Shown here piece after piece: positions 17,690-25,396 of a DNA stretch of 64,000 bases. The stretch covers positions 116,782 through 180,781 of the forward strand of contig NZ_NIBG01000004.1 of the NCBI RefSeq assembly GCF_002270055.1, read 5' to 3'. The position numbers and the translations under genes were made by a program. Source of the DNA: Anaeromicrobium sediminis (GTDB taxonomy: Bacteria; Bacillota; Clostridia; Peptostreptococcales; Thermotaleaceae). Each line of letters opens with the position of its first letter. Position 1 is the first letter of the stretch. The notes under the pieces were generated by a model. That model was not told the DNA's origin. It worked only from the letters and a program-made list of their open reading frames with translations, and made no database searches.

Positions 17690-19246
17690 CTATAAACATT
17701 GATTTTCATTTTCTTCATTAGAAACAACATCAAATTTTTCTGGTCTCTTCATAATGAATACTAATGAAATCAAACTAAGAACGCCTAAAACAAGGGCTGG
17801 GAATCCACCAAGATAAGATAACATCTTAATTCCATCTACTCCAAATGTTCCTAAGAATATTACAGCCATTGTACCAACAATTGCACCCCAAAGAACTTTC
17901 AAATATAGCGGTGCTTCTTGGTCAGCTTCTGTAATTCCTGTTGTACATATACTAGCCATTGCATTAGTTGTGGAATCTGTTGCTGTTGCAAAAGTCACAA
18001 CTACCGCAACAAGATAAATTATCATTAATAACCCAGCAAATGGTAACTCATTAAGTACAGCATAACCAGCTGCGCCAGAGCCTTGCTCATTCATTACTGC
18101 TAAAAGGTCTACCCTTCCAGTCATTTGGAAATTGATCGCAGTTCCACCTACAATTGTCATCCACAGTGCACCAAAACCTGCTGGGATGAAGAAATTCATC
18201 ATGATAACTTCTTTCATTTTGTATCCATATGAAATCCTTGCTAAAAATACTGCAGTAACAGGCGCCCATGCCATCCAATTGGTCCAGTAAAAAGTAGTCC
18301 AACCTGTTGCCCATGAATCTGATGCAGCGGCACCAGTGAACAATGCTTTGTCAAAGATACCTGATAAGAAGCCACCAAATGCTTCGGTTCCTAGACTAAA
18401 TATATATACTGTTGGCCCTAAAATTACTAGTGCTGCGATAATAGTGTAGTATAGATACACATTGAATTTTGCTAAAAATTTAATACCTTTAAACAATCCA
18501 CTACCTGAAGCAAGAGTAAATAACGCTGTCGTAGCAACTGTAACAATAATCCATACAGTTTTATCATTATTTATGCCCGTTAATGCATTAATTCCACCAC
18601 CCATGTTCATAACAGATGTGGCAAATGAAGATGCAATTCCAGTCCCTATTGCAAAAAGGATTATAGCATCTACCCATTTATCAACTTTTCCTTGATCAAT
18701 ATTTCCAAGAATAGGAGATATTTGTGATCCTACACTGAAAGGCTTCTTCATGTTGTAATAGGCAAAGGCAAATACAATTGTAGGAACCGTATAGAATGCA
18801 TAAGGAACAAATGTCCAATGAAGAAATAAAGTCTCCATAGCAAATTTAGCCGCTGCTGCGGACATAGGTTCAATACCCTTTGGAGGATATGCAATATGCC
18901 AAATAGGTTCAGCGGTACCCCAAAACATAATTCCAGATGCAATTGTCGTTGTTAATGTAACAGCAAACCAAGACCCTTTATTTAATAGTGGTTCTGCCTT
19001 AGAACCCCCTACCCTAATCTCGCCTAACGGTGAAAAATATGCTAAAACAACAGCCATCAAACATGCAACTCCAGCTAAACTGAACATCCATCCACACTGC
19101 ACTGTCATAAAGTTTTTTGCAGCTGTAGTTACTCTTAGAAAAGCTTCTGGATTGGCAAAATTCAAAAAGATTGCTAATATCAATAAAAGGAATGCTGGGA
19201 AAAATACCAAAGATCTAATTTTATTGGTTTTTGATTCTGTAATCAT
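17690..19246 (-). CDS. BCCT-family transporter 1 (first gene of the ygc-like operon)
   Basis: About 518 residues with ~12 membrane helices of the betaine/carnitine/choline transporter family. Signature segments are MFWGTAEPIWHIAYPP in TM4 and GWTTFYWTNWMAWAPVTAVF in TM8. The TM8 segment lacks one Trp of the usual AWW, which argues against a standard quaternary-ammonium substrate. The start is the ATG with GGAGG seven bases upstream (MITESKTNK); a GTG 13 codons upstream is unlikely. The promoter and leader terminator at 19528-19625 control it. It is about 70 percent identical by eye to the divergent paralog at 19833. It probably imports the substrate of the downstream enzymes. Confidence 0.95.
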   Translation of the reverse strand: MITESKTNKIRSLVFFPAFLLLILAIFLNFANPEAFLRVTTAAKNFMTVQCGWMFSLAGVACLMAVVLAYFSPLGEIRVGGSKAEPLLNKGSWFAVTLTTTIASGIMFWGTAEPIWHIAYPPKGIEPMSAAAAKFAMETLFLHWTFVPYAFYTVPTIVFAFAYYNMKKPFSVGSQISPILGNIDQGKVDKWVDAIILFAIGTGIASSFATSVMNMGGGINALTGINNDKTVWIIVTVATTALFTLASGSGLFKGIKFLAKFNVYLYYTIIAALVILGPTVYIFSLGTEAFGGFLSGIFDKALFTGAAASDSWATGWTTFYWTNWMAWAPVTAVFLARISYGYKMKEVIMMNFFIPAGFGALWMTIVGGTAINFQMTGRVDLLAVMNEQGSGAAGYAVLNELPFAGLLMIIYLVAVVVTFATATDSTTNAMASICTTGITEADQEAPLYLKVLWGAIVGTMAVIFLGTFGVDGIKMLSYLGGFPALVLGVLSLISLVFIMKRPEKFDVVSNEENENQCL

Positions 19247-19527
19247 ATTACAACCTCCTAAAATTCTAAATAATTTAGTTTTCACATATCTTACTTATGG
19301 AAAAGGATTATACTTGTATATTTCACAGTCCAATTCATATGTCTTCATAATGTCTTAGGTCCTTCTCATAATCTTTTCAATAAAACATAACAAAAGCCGG
19401 CATAATCATGTTTTATCTATAAACTATGTGAAATGGCTGGACTTAGAAATCCATTTCTTAACTTTCTATTATTTTTCATCTAATATCTTTAGTAAATTGT
19501 AAGATCATTATATTTAATAATAGGTAC
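19247..19527. other. 5' untranslated region of BCCT1 downstream of the leader terminator
   Basis: About 280 bases between the leader terminator and the BCCT1 start. No other ORF with a ribosome site and no sigma-54 promoter was seen. Reads that escape the terminator would cross this stretch. Confidence 0.5.
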
Positions 19528-19588
19528 AAAAAAAGAGAGAAAAGCGCACTTCCATACGGAAATTACTTTTCTCTCCACTCTAGTAATT
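19528..19588 (-). promoter_or_regulatory. Leader terminator/antiterminator of the BCCT1-ygc operon
   Basis: The minus-strand RNA has GAGAGAAAAG pairing with CTTTTCTCTC, an inner TTCC/GGAA stem and a seven-U tract. Just upstream, AATTAC (19588-19583) can pair with GTAATT (19566-19561), placing TAGAGTGGAGAGAAAA in the loop. The same arrangement occurs in the divergent BCCT2 leader with different pairing bases. A GlpP-family antiterminator gene lies ~2 kb away. Terminator seen; antitermination inferred. Confidence 0.8.
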
Positions 19589-19596
19589 ATATTATG

Positions 19597-19625
19597 AATA
19601 TACAAAAATTTTTAACAAGTGTCAA
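19597..19625 (-). promoter_or_regulatory. Sigma-A promoter of the BCCT1-ygc operon
   Basis: TTGACA, 17 bp, TATATT on the minus strand. It would start transcription a few bases before the leader structure. Confidence 0.8.
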
Positions 19626-19729
19626 TAATTTTTTAATAATTTCTGAAAAATCATTTTTCTTTAATTAATCCTAGAAATCACATTATGATTTTAACTTTTG
19701 TTAACATATACTAAATATTTCTTTGCACA

Positions 19730-19758
19730 TTGACTTAGGTGGTTTGGTAATATATAAT
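19730..19758 (+). promoter_or_regulatory. Sigma-A promoter of BCCT2
   Basis: TTGACT, 17 bp, TATAAT, with predicted start near 19765. Its transcript opens with the leader at 19771-19831. Confidence 0.85.
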
Positions 19759-19770
19759 TAAATTAGATTT

Positions 19771-19831
19771 CTACCAGAGAGTGAGAGAAAGGTAGCTTCG
19801 TAACAGAAGTTATCTTTCTCTTTTTTGTTTT
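19771..19831 (+). promoter_or_regulatory. Leader terminator/antiterminator of BCCT2
   Basis: A 15-bp stem (19785-19799 with 19806-19820, two G-U pairs, loop GTAACA) is followed by TTTTTTGTTTTT. CTACC (19771-19775) can pair with GGTAG (19791-19795), leaving AGAGAGTGAGAGAAA in the loop, which matches the BCCT1 leader loop. The T-tract ends directly at the first possible ATG (19833). Confidence 0.82.
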
Positions 19832-19832
19832 T

Positions 19833-21437
19833 ATGAAATCGTTTGTAGTACTAAATTACTTAATCAAAGGGGGTATTATTATAAGAAAGTCAGAAGGGAA
19901 TCGTATCAAACCTATTGTTTTTTTCCCGGCATTTATATTGCTGGTCATATCAGTTGTTCTTAGTTTTGTAAACTATGAGTCTTTCTTGAAAGTGACAACC
20001 ATAGCTAAAAATTTCATGACAATTCAGTGTGGATGGATGTTTAGTTTAGCTGGAGTTGCATGTTTAGTCGTCGTTACTCTAGCATATTTTTCACCATTGG
20101 CGAATGTGAAAATAGGTGGACCTGATGCAAAACCTTTACTAAAAAAATCATCCTGGTTTTCTATAACCTTGTGTACAACTATTGCAGCAGGAATTCTATT
20201 TTGGGGAACAGCTGAACCTATTTGGCATATTGCATATCCTCCAAAGGGTATTGAACCCATGTCTCCTGCATCAGCCAAATTTGCTATGGAAACCCTATTT
20301 CTTCATTGGACATTCATACCTTACGCATTTTATGCTGTTCCTACTATTGTATTTGCCTTTGCTTATTATAATATGAACAGGTCATTTAGTGTAGGTTCTG
20401 AAATGTCACCTATCATTCCAAAGCATCACCAACATAAATTTAATACCATGGTAGATGCAATTATTTTATTTGCAGTTGCAGCTGCTATTTCTGCATCTTT
20501 TGGCACTTCTGTTATGAATATGGGTGGTGGAATCAATGCCTTATTTGGTATTGATAATAATAAAGCCCTATGGATTGTTATAACACTAATTGGAACTACT
20601 GCATTTATCATATCTTCAGGTACAGGCCTTTTCAAAGGAATTAAGATATTATCAGATTTAAATGTATATCTATACTATATAATAATTGCAGCAATTGTAT
20701 TTCTTGGTCCCACAGTATATATGTTTAGTCTAGGGACGGAATCATTTGGTGGCTTCTTATCAGGCTTCTTTGACAAAGCATTATTTACAGGAGCTGCTGC
20801 CAATGATACATGGGCAACAGGATGGACTACTTTTTATTGGTCAAACTGGATGGCATGGGCACCTGTTACTGCAGTATTTTTAGCAAGGATTTCCTACGGA
20901 TACACCGTAAAAGAAGTAATAACAATGAATTTCATAATTCCTAGCGCTTTCAGCGCAATTTGGATGACAGTTTTAGGAGGTACATCTATTAACTTGCAAA
21001 TGTCAGGAAAAGTAGACATCCTTGCAATTATGAACGATCAAGGGTCTGCAGCAGCAGGATATGCCGTATTGGGTAGTTTACCATTTTCTGAATTATTAAT
21101 AGGAATTTATTTAATTGCCGTAATTATTTCATTTACAACGGCAACTGACTCCACCACCAATGCCATGGCAAGTATTTGTACAAGTGGTATAACAGAAGGT
21201 GCACAGGAAGCACCCCTATATATTAAGGTTACTTGGGGAGTTATCGTGGGTGCAGTGGCGTTGATTTTCATTGCAACCCTTGGAATAGATGGAATCAAGA
21301 TGCTTTCATATTTAGGAGGATTCCCAGCCCTATTCTTAGGAGTTTTAAGTATTATTTCCTTGATTCACATTATGGGCAAGCCCGAAAAATTTAATGTCCA
21401 TGGACAAATAGATAAAGAATGTAATCACAATAACTAG
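19833..21437 (+). CDS. BCCT-family transporter 2 (divergent paralog)
   Basis: A 12-helix BCCT transporter with the same TM4 (FWGTAEPIWHIAYPP) and TM8 (FYWSNWMAWAPVTAVF) variants as BCCT1. It is monocistronic, ending at the terminator at 21486. The start is problematic. The only canonical in-frame start (19833) abuts the leader T-tract and has no ribosome site. A good site, AAAGGGGG (19866-19873), is followed seven bases later by ATA (19881), which aligns with the BCCT1 ATG. Either an AUA/AUU start is used or the start codon has mutated. The protein body is intact. Confidence 0.92.
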   Translation: MKSFVVLNYLIKGGIIIRKSEGNRIKPIVFFPAFILLVISVVLSFVNYESFLKVTTIAKNFMTIQCGWMFSLAGVACLVVVTLAYFSPLANVKIGGPDAKPLLKKSSWFSITLCTTIAAGILFWGTAEPIWHIAYPPKGIEPMSPASAKFAMETLFLHWTFIPYAFYAVPTIVFAFAYYNMNRSFSVGSEMSPIIPKHHQHKFNTMVDAIILFAVAAAISASFGTSVMNMGGGINALFGIDNNKALWIVITLIGTTAFIISSGTGLFKGIKILSDLNVYLYYIIIAAIVFLGPTVYMFSLGTESFGGFLSGFFDKALFTGAAANDTWATGWTTFYWSNWMAWAPVTAVFLARISYGYTVKEVITMNFIIPSAFSAIWMTVLGGTSINLQMSGKVDILAIMNDQGSAAAGYAVLGSLPFSELLIGIYLIAVIISFTTATDSTTNAMASICTSGITEGAQEAPLYIKVTWGVIVGAVALIFIATLGIDGIKMLSYLGGFPALFLGVLSIISLIHIMGKPEKFNVHGQIDKECNHNN

Positions 21438-21485
21438 AACTTATTGAATCAATCAAAATTATACATAAATACACATGGAAAAATA

Positions 21486-21519
21486 AAGGAGCTCCCTGAA
21501 AAGGAAGCTCCTTGTTTTT
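21486..21519. terminator. Intrinsic terminator between BCCT2 and the GlpP-like gene
   Basis: AAGGAGCT pairs with AGCTCCTT, followed by GTTTTT on the plus strand and TTTATTTTT on the minus strand, so it probably works in both directions. Confidence 0.85.
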
Positions 21520-21587
21520 ACGTATCTAGGATCAAAACATGCTATTATGTATTAATGATAGGATTAATCTTGAAAATATGCCAAACC

Positions 21588-22151
21588 CTACATTGACCAT
21601 ACGCCTACATTAGTGGAAGAAATGGCAGTAGCACCAGCTTTTAGTGCAGCAATAACATCGTCTTTATCACAAACTAATCCACCAGCAATTATAGGCATAT
21701 GACTTTTCTCAGCAACCCAAGAAATTACCTTTGGCCAACCAGGTAAAATCTCTATACAATCTGGCTTAGAAATTTCAACTTGCCTATCAAGATTATGAAA
21801 AGACATTGAATCAATTAAAAACAATCTATGGATTGTAAAAAATCCCTGAGCCTTAGCTGCCTTTAGCATAGATGCTTTACCACTCAAAATACCATCTGCC
21901 TCAGTATGTTTCTTCAAGTACTGAATAACGATTTCCCTATGTGAAACGCCTTCAAGTAGGTCCACATTTACAAATGCCATTTTCCCACTATCTTTTATCT
22001 TCTTCACAATCTCACCAATATTTAATATATTACCATATAGTATAAAAACAATTTTGCAGTCGGAAGTTAATACTGACTCTAGACCTGGATCATCTTTCAC
22101 GCCAGGAATTATAGGATTATCTTCTAATATTTCATATAAGTTATTACTCAT
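21588..22151 (-). CDS. GlpP/YgcP-family antiterminator protein
   Basis: 187 residues of the glycerol-3-phosphate-responsive antiterminator family (TIM-barrel-like). Features are NPIIPGVKD near residue 10, FVNVDLLEGVS, DGILSGKASMLKAAKAQGFFTIHRLFLIDSMS, DCIEILPGWPK and PIIAGGLVCDKDDVIAALKAGATAISST. B. subtilis GlpP binds the glpD leader RNA when glycerol-3-phosphate is present, and E. coli YgcP is the family member in the ygc cluster. Here the gene sits beside two leader terminators and an FGGY kinase, so it probably controls both BCCT transcripts in response to a phosphorylated intermediate. The start is the ATG with GGAGG five bases upstream, not the earlier ATG at 22193. Confidence 0.92.
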   Translation of the reverse strand: MSNNLYEILEDNPIIPGVKDDPGLESVLTSDCKIVFILYGNILNIGEIVKKIKDSGKMAFVNVDLLEGVSHREIVIQYLKKHTEADGILSGKASMLKAAKAQGFFTIHRLFLIDSMSFHNLDRQVEISKPDCIEILPGWPKVISWVAEKSHMPIIAGGLVCDKDDVIAALKAGATAISSTNVGVWSM

Positions 22152-22441
22152 AAAAACCTCCAGGATTATATGGATTTTCAGTGTATAAAGCACTTATATC
22201 CTAATATACATCTTAATTATTTAACTAATTGAAAAATTCTTACTTTTACATCATCATTATACATTATATTATAGCATTTTTAAAGTCGCTGAGGGCTTAA
22301 CGTACTAATTCTTCTAATAATTTTAGCTATCTTTATATAATATATTTAAAGTTAAAATTAATAAATACTTATAATGTAAAGGAATTTTTTTCTTTTCTCC
22401 ACATCTAATCAATAAAAAGAATTTATAATCCATATTAGTTA
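22152..22441. other. Intergenic region upstream of the antiterminator gene
   Basis: It contains the antiterminator 5' region (a TATAAT lies on the minus strand near 22270) and no further ORF with a ribosome site. No leader terminator like those of the BCCT genes was seen here. Confidence 0.5.
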
Positions 22442-22502
22442 TTTTTAATTATTACGCATTAATTTGCGCAGTCTACGCAAATTAATGCGTAATAATTAAA
22501 AA
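22442..22502. promoter_or_regulatory. Paired enhancer sites (UAS) of the sigma-54 system
   Basis: Perfect 27-bp arms around CAGTCTA. Inside are two ACGCA-N6-TGCGY elements (22454-22469 and 22475-22490) whose starts are 21 bp apart, two helical turns, so they face the same side. They lie ~70 bp upstream of a -24/-12 promoter. The same element recurs at 26937. This is the expected layout for binding by the NtrC-type regulator encoded at 24002. Confidence 0.85.
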
Positions 22503-22560
22503 AATCACATCTTCCATTTGATGAAAGGCTACATTTTCATTTGTTTTATCATTTAATTAG

Positions 22561-22576
22561 TGGCATATTTATTGCA
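22561..22576 (+). promoter_or_regulatory. Sigma-54 (-24/-12) promoter of the sensor kinase operon
   Basis: TGGCATATTTATTGCA fits the TGGCAYR-N4-TTGCW consensus with correct GG-N10-GC spacing. It is 70 bp downstream of the paired UAS and upstream of the kinase gene, indicating autoregulation of the two-component system. Confidence 0.88.
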
Positions 22577-22644
22577 TCATATCCATATGGGACTATGATA
22601 AAATAGTCCATATGGAATATGTGAAGAAAGGATCTAGAAATAGA

Positions 22645-24027
22645 ATGAATATAAATAAAAACCATAAAGGTATAAATAAAGAATTTTCCAATCAAATATT
22701 ATTAGGTATGATTAGTATTTTACTTATTCCTATATTATTGATTATCCTTTTAATGACTCAGCAAATGTCTTATCACAAAAAAATGGAAAGTTTCATAAGT
22801 AACTATGGAAAAGAAATAACTGATGTTGTGGCTAACAATATTAATTATTTTATTTCCAATGATGAAAGTAATAAGTTTTCTATAAAAGATATTGATTGGG
22901 ATAAGCTTATCCCTGATGATACAGATAATATTTACATTATTGTGGATATTAAAAGAAACCTTATATATAGGTCAAAGGGTTTTGAGTTAGACTCTAATCA
23001 TATTAAACAAATACTCAACTCTCATAATTATGCTATTAAAAATAATGGGTATAATGATGATCAGTTTATATTTGTAACATCTGAAATTTCTAAAGATGGA
23101 CAAGTTTTAGGTACTTTAATCATCCTTTCTAAGGATGTTAATTTAAGTTCTAATTACAAGCAGTTTCAACTTTTTTCAATTTTAGGTTTACTTATCGGAG
23201 TTATTATCTCTTTTAAGTTGTTGTATAAGGTATCTGATTCCATTATTTCTCGGTATGTTTCCATTAATGACAGCTATAAAAAGGTTAATCATGAAAAGGA
23301 AATATATTTAGAAAAATATTTGCGTTCTGAGAAATTAGTTACCATGGGAAGATTTGCATCTGGTATTGCCCATGAAATTGGTAATCCGCTATCCTCTATT
23401 ATTAGCTCTACACAAATATTGAAAAAGTATGAATTAAGTGAAGAAGAAAAAACTGATTATTATGACAAGATACTAAATGATTCTAAGAAAATTGATCTGC
23501 TAATTAAAGAGTTCTTAGATTTTAGAAAATACAAAGATGAAGCTAAGATAAAAGTAAATATTAATGATATTATATGTGAGTCTATTGATAACATTTCTGA
23601 TAATAAAAAAAATCATAAGGTGGAATTAATTATGGATTTATCAAAGAGTTTACCCCATATAATTGCTGATAAAAGCCGAATTAGTATGGCTTTTACAAAT
23701 ATTATCCAAAATGCTTATCAGTCTATTCATGATAAGGGTTTCATTCATATTAGAACTTTAAAGTTTGAAGATGGTATACGCATTCGAATTAGAGATTCGG
23801 GCCATGGTATCAAAGAAGAAGATATGAAAAAAATATTTGATCCTTTCTTTACTACTAAAGATGTGGGTAAGGGATTTGGTCTAGGATTATTTATATGTAT
23901 GCAAATTATTCATTCTCATAATGGTACTATTTCAGTTCATAGTAACTATGGAGAAGGGACAATTTTTACCATTGATCTAAACTTAGATAAGGAGGGATCT
24001 GGTGAAAAGGAGAATACTAATTGTTGA
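22645..24027 (+). CDS. NtrB-like membrane sensor histidine kinase
   Basis: About 460 residues. TM1 ([20 protein letters not shown]) is followed by an extracytoplasmic sensor of ~110 residues, TM2 ([18 protein letters not shown]), the HisKA H-box [20 protein letters not shown], an N-box [10 protein letters not shown], and G-boxes [10 protein letters not shown] and [10 protein letters not shown]. It has no PAS domain. The ATG at 22645 has AAAGGA upstream; the ATG at 22612 lies in a hairpin and lacks a ribosome site. It overlaps the response-regulator gene by 26 bases. It should phosphorylate that regulator on sensing an external signal, probably an amino acid or amide judging by the target genes. 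Confidence 0.93.
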   Translation: MNINKNHKGINKEFSNQILLGMISILLIPILLIILLMTQQMSYHKKMESFISNYGKEITDVVANNINYFISNDESNKFSIKDIDWDKLIPDDTDNIYIIVDIKRNLIYRSKGFELDSNHIKQILNSHNYAIKNNGYNDDQFIFVTSEISKDGQVLGTLIILSKDVNLSSNYKQFQLFSILGLLIGVIISFKLLYKVSDSIISRYVSINDSYKKVNHEKEIYLEKYLRSEKLVTMGRFASGIAHEIGNPLSSIISSTQILKKYELSEEEKTDYYDKILNDSKKIDLLIKEFLDFRKYKDEAKIKVNINDIICESIDNISDNKKNHKVELIMDLSKSLPHIIADKSRISMAFTNIIQNAYQSIHDKGFIHIRTLKFEDGIRIRIRDSGHGIKEEDMKKIFDPFFTTKDVGKGFGLGLFICMQIIHSHNGTISVHSNYGEGTIFTIDLNLDKEGSGEKENTNC

Positions 24028-25396
24028 AGATGAAATGAATTTAAAACAAAATTTATCATTTATTTTTGAAAAAGAAGGATTTGAAGTAACCTCTGCAAGT
24101 GATGGATCTGTGGCTAAGGAACTAATTACTAGTAATATTTATGAAATCATTTTATGTGATATAAGATTACCTAATGTTAATGGTCTTGAATTAATAAGGC
24201 TTAAAAAAGAAATTGATTATGATGGCAAGTTCATCATTATGACAGCCTATGGAACTATTGAGTCTGCTGTTGAAGCAATAAAACTTGGGGCTGAGGAATA
24301 CATAACAAAACCCTTCGTCAACGATGATATTATTAGAATTGTTAATCGCTTATTACACATCCAGAGATTAGAAAATGAAAATGAGAAATTTAAAACCAAG
24401 ATAAAGAAGAGATATGAATTAAAGAAAAATATTATTGGTTCTAGTTGTGCTATGCAGGAAGTCTTTAATAAGGTGAATAAAGTTTCAAAGGTACATACTT
24501 CTGTTTTAATAACTGGTGAAAATGGTACGGGAAAAGAATTGATTGCAAGGGCTATCCATTCTTACAGTGATAGAGCATCTGAGCCTTTTCTTCCTGTTAA
24601 TTGTGCTGCCATTCCTGAAAATTTATTTGAATCGGAATTTTTCGGCCATGAAAAAGGAGCATTTACTGGAGCCACGGAAGAAAAAAAAGGCATGTTTCAA
24701 ATTGCTGATGGAGGTACTATTTTCTTAGATGAAATTAGTGAAATACCCCTACATATGCAGGTTAAACTTCTTAGAGTTTTACAAGAAAATGTGGTAAGGC
24801 GAGTAGGTGGATCAAATTTGTATCCCTTTAGTACTCGTATTATTTCATCCTCTAATCGGAATCTAGAACAAATGGTTGAAGATGGTCTATTTAGACAGGA
24901 TTTATATTACAGAATTAAAATTGTTGAAATCAAATTACCCCCTCTTAGAAAACGACAAAATGACATTTTGTTGTTGATTGATCACTTTATAGAAAAGTAT
25001 GCAAAATTATTTAAACGTAATATCAATACTATTACGGAGGAAGCCATTGAATTTTTACGCAGTTATAGTTGGCCTGGAAATGTTAGGGAGTTAGAACATG
25101 TTGTACAGTCTGCTATTGTATTAGCTGATGATGAAACTCTAAGAATAAATGACTTTATAAATATGTTTAATGAAACAAAGAGCAAAATCAAAATTGCTAT
25201 TCCTGATGATACCTTTGACCTTAAGAATGTTCTATCTCAAGTAAAGATGCAAGCTGAAAAGGAAATGATTGAACGTGCCTTAACTAAAGCTAATGGTAAT
25301 CGAACTAAAGCTGCTCAAATATTAGGTATCAGCCATAGAAATATTTTATATAAACTCCAAGAATATAATATTGTTTGTAAGGAAGATGATTTATGA
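24002..25396 (+). CDS. NtrC-family sigma-54-dependent response regulator
   Basis: 464 residues in three domains. The receiver (residues 1-120) shows IVEDE, the phospho-acceptor in IILCDIRLPN, and the Lys in EYITKPF. The AAA+ domain shows Walker A GENGTGKELIARAI, the sigma-54 contact motif GAFTGA, Walker B GGTIFLDEISEIP and the arginine-finger region. The Fis-type HTH is at the C-terminus (RTKAAQILGISHRNILYKL). The start is GTG after AAGGAGG. It should bind the ACGCA-N6-TGCGT sites at 22454 and 26937 and activate both -24/-12 promoters. Confidence 0.96.
   Translation: MKRRILIVEDEMNLKQNLSFIFEKEGFEVTSASDGSVAKELITSNIYEIILCDIRLPNVNGLELIRLKKEIDYDGKFIIMTAYGTIESAVEAIKLGAEEYITKPFVNDDIIRIVNRLLHIQRLENENEKFKTKIKKRYELKKNIIGSSCAMQEVFNKVNKVSKVHTSVLITGENGTGKELIARAIHSYSDRASEPFLPVNCAAIPENLFESEFFGHEKGAFTGATEEKKGMFQIADGGTIFLDEISEIPLHMQVKLLRVLQENVVRRVGGSNLYPFSTRIISSSNRNLEQMVEDGLFRQDLYYRIKIVEIKLPPLRKRQNDILLLIDHFIEKYAKLFKRNINTITEEAIEFLRSYSWPGNVRELEHVVQSAIVLADDETLRINDFINMFNETKSKIKIAIPDDTFDLKNVLSQVKMQAEKEMIERALTKANGNRTKAAQILGISHRNILYKLQEYNIVCKEDDL

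Noticed and set aside
19761-19826. BCCT2 leader as a T-box, glycine or guanidine riboswitch
   Set aside because: Too short (~60 nt) and without the T-box AGGGTGGNACCGCG sequence, glycine aptamer cores or ACGR loops; a protein-bound antiterminator fits better.
17690-21437. Divergent BCCT pair as an insertion-element duplication
   Set aside because: The genes are paralogs with ~30 percent divergence and no terminal repeats or transposase nearby, so this is an old duplication.
22442-22502. Palindrome as an intrinsic terminator
   Set aside because: It has an A-run but no T-tract in the direction of any upstream gene, and it contains two phased regulator sites that recur at 26937.
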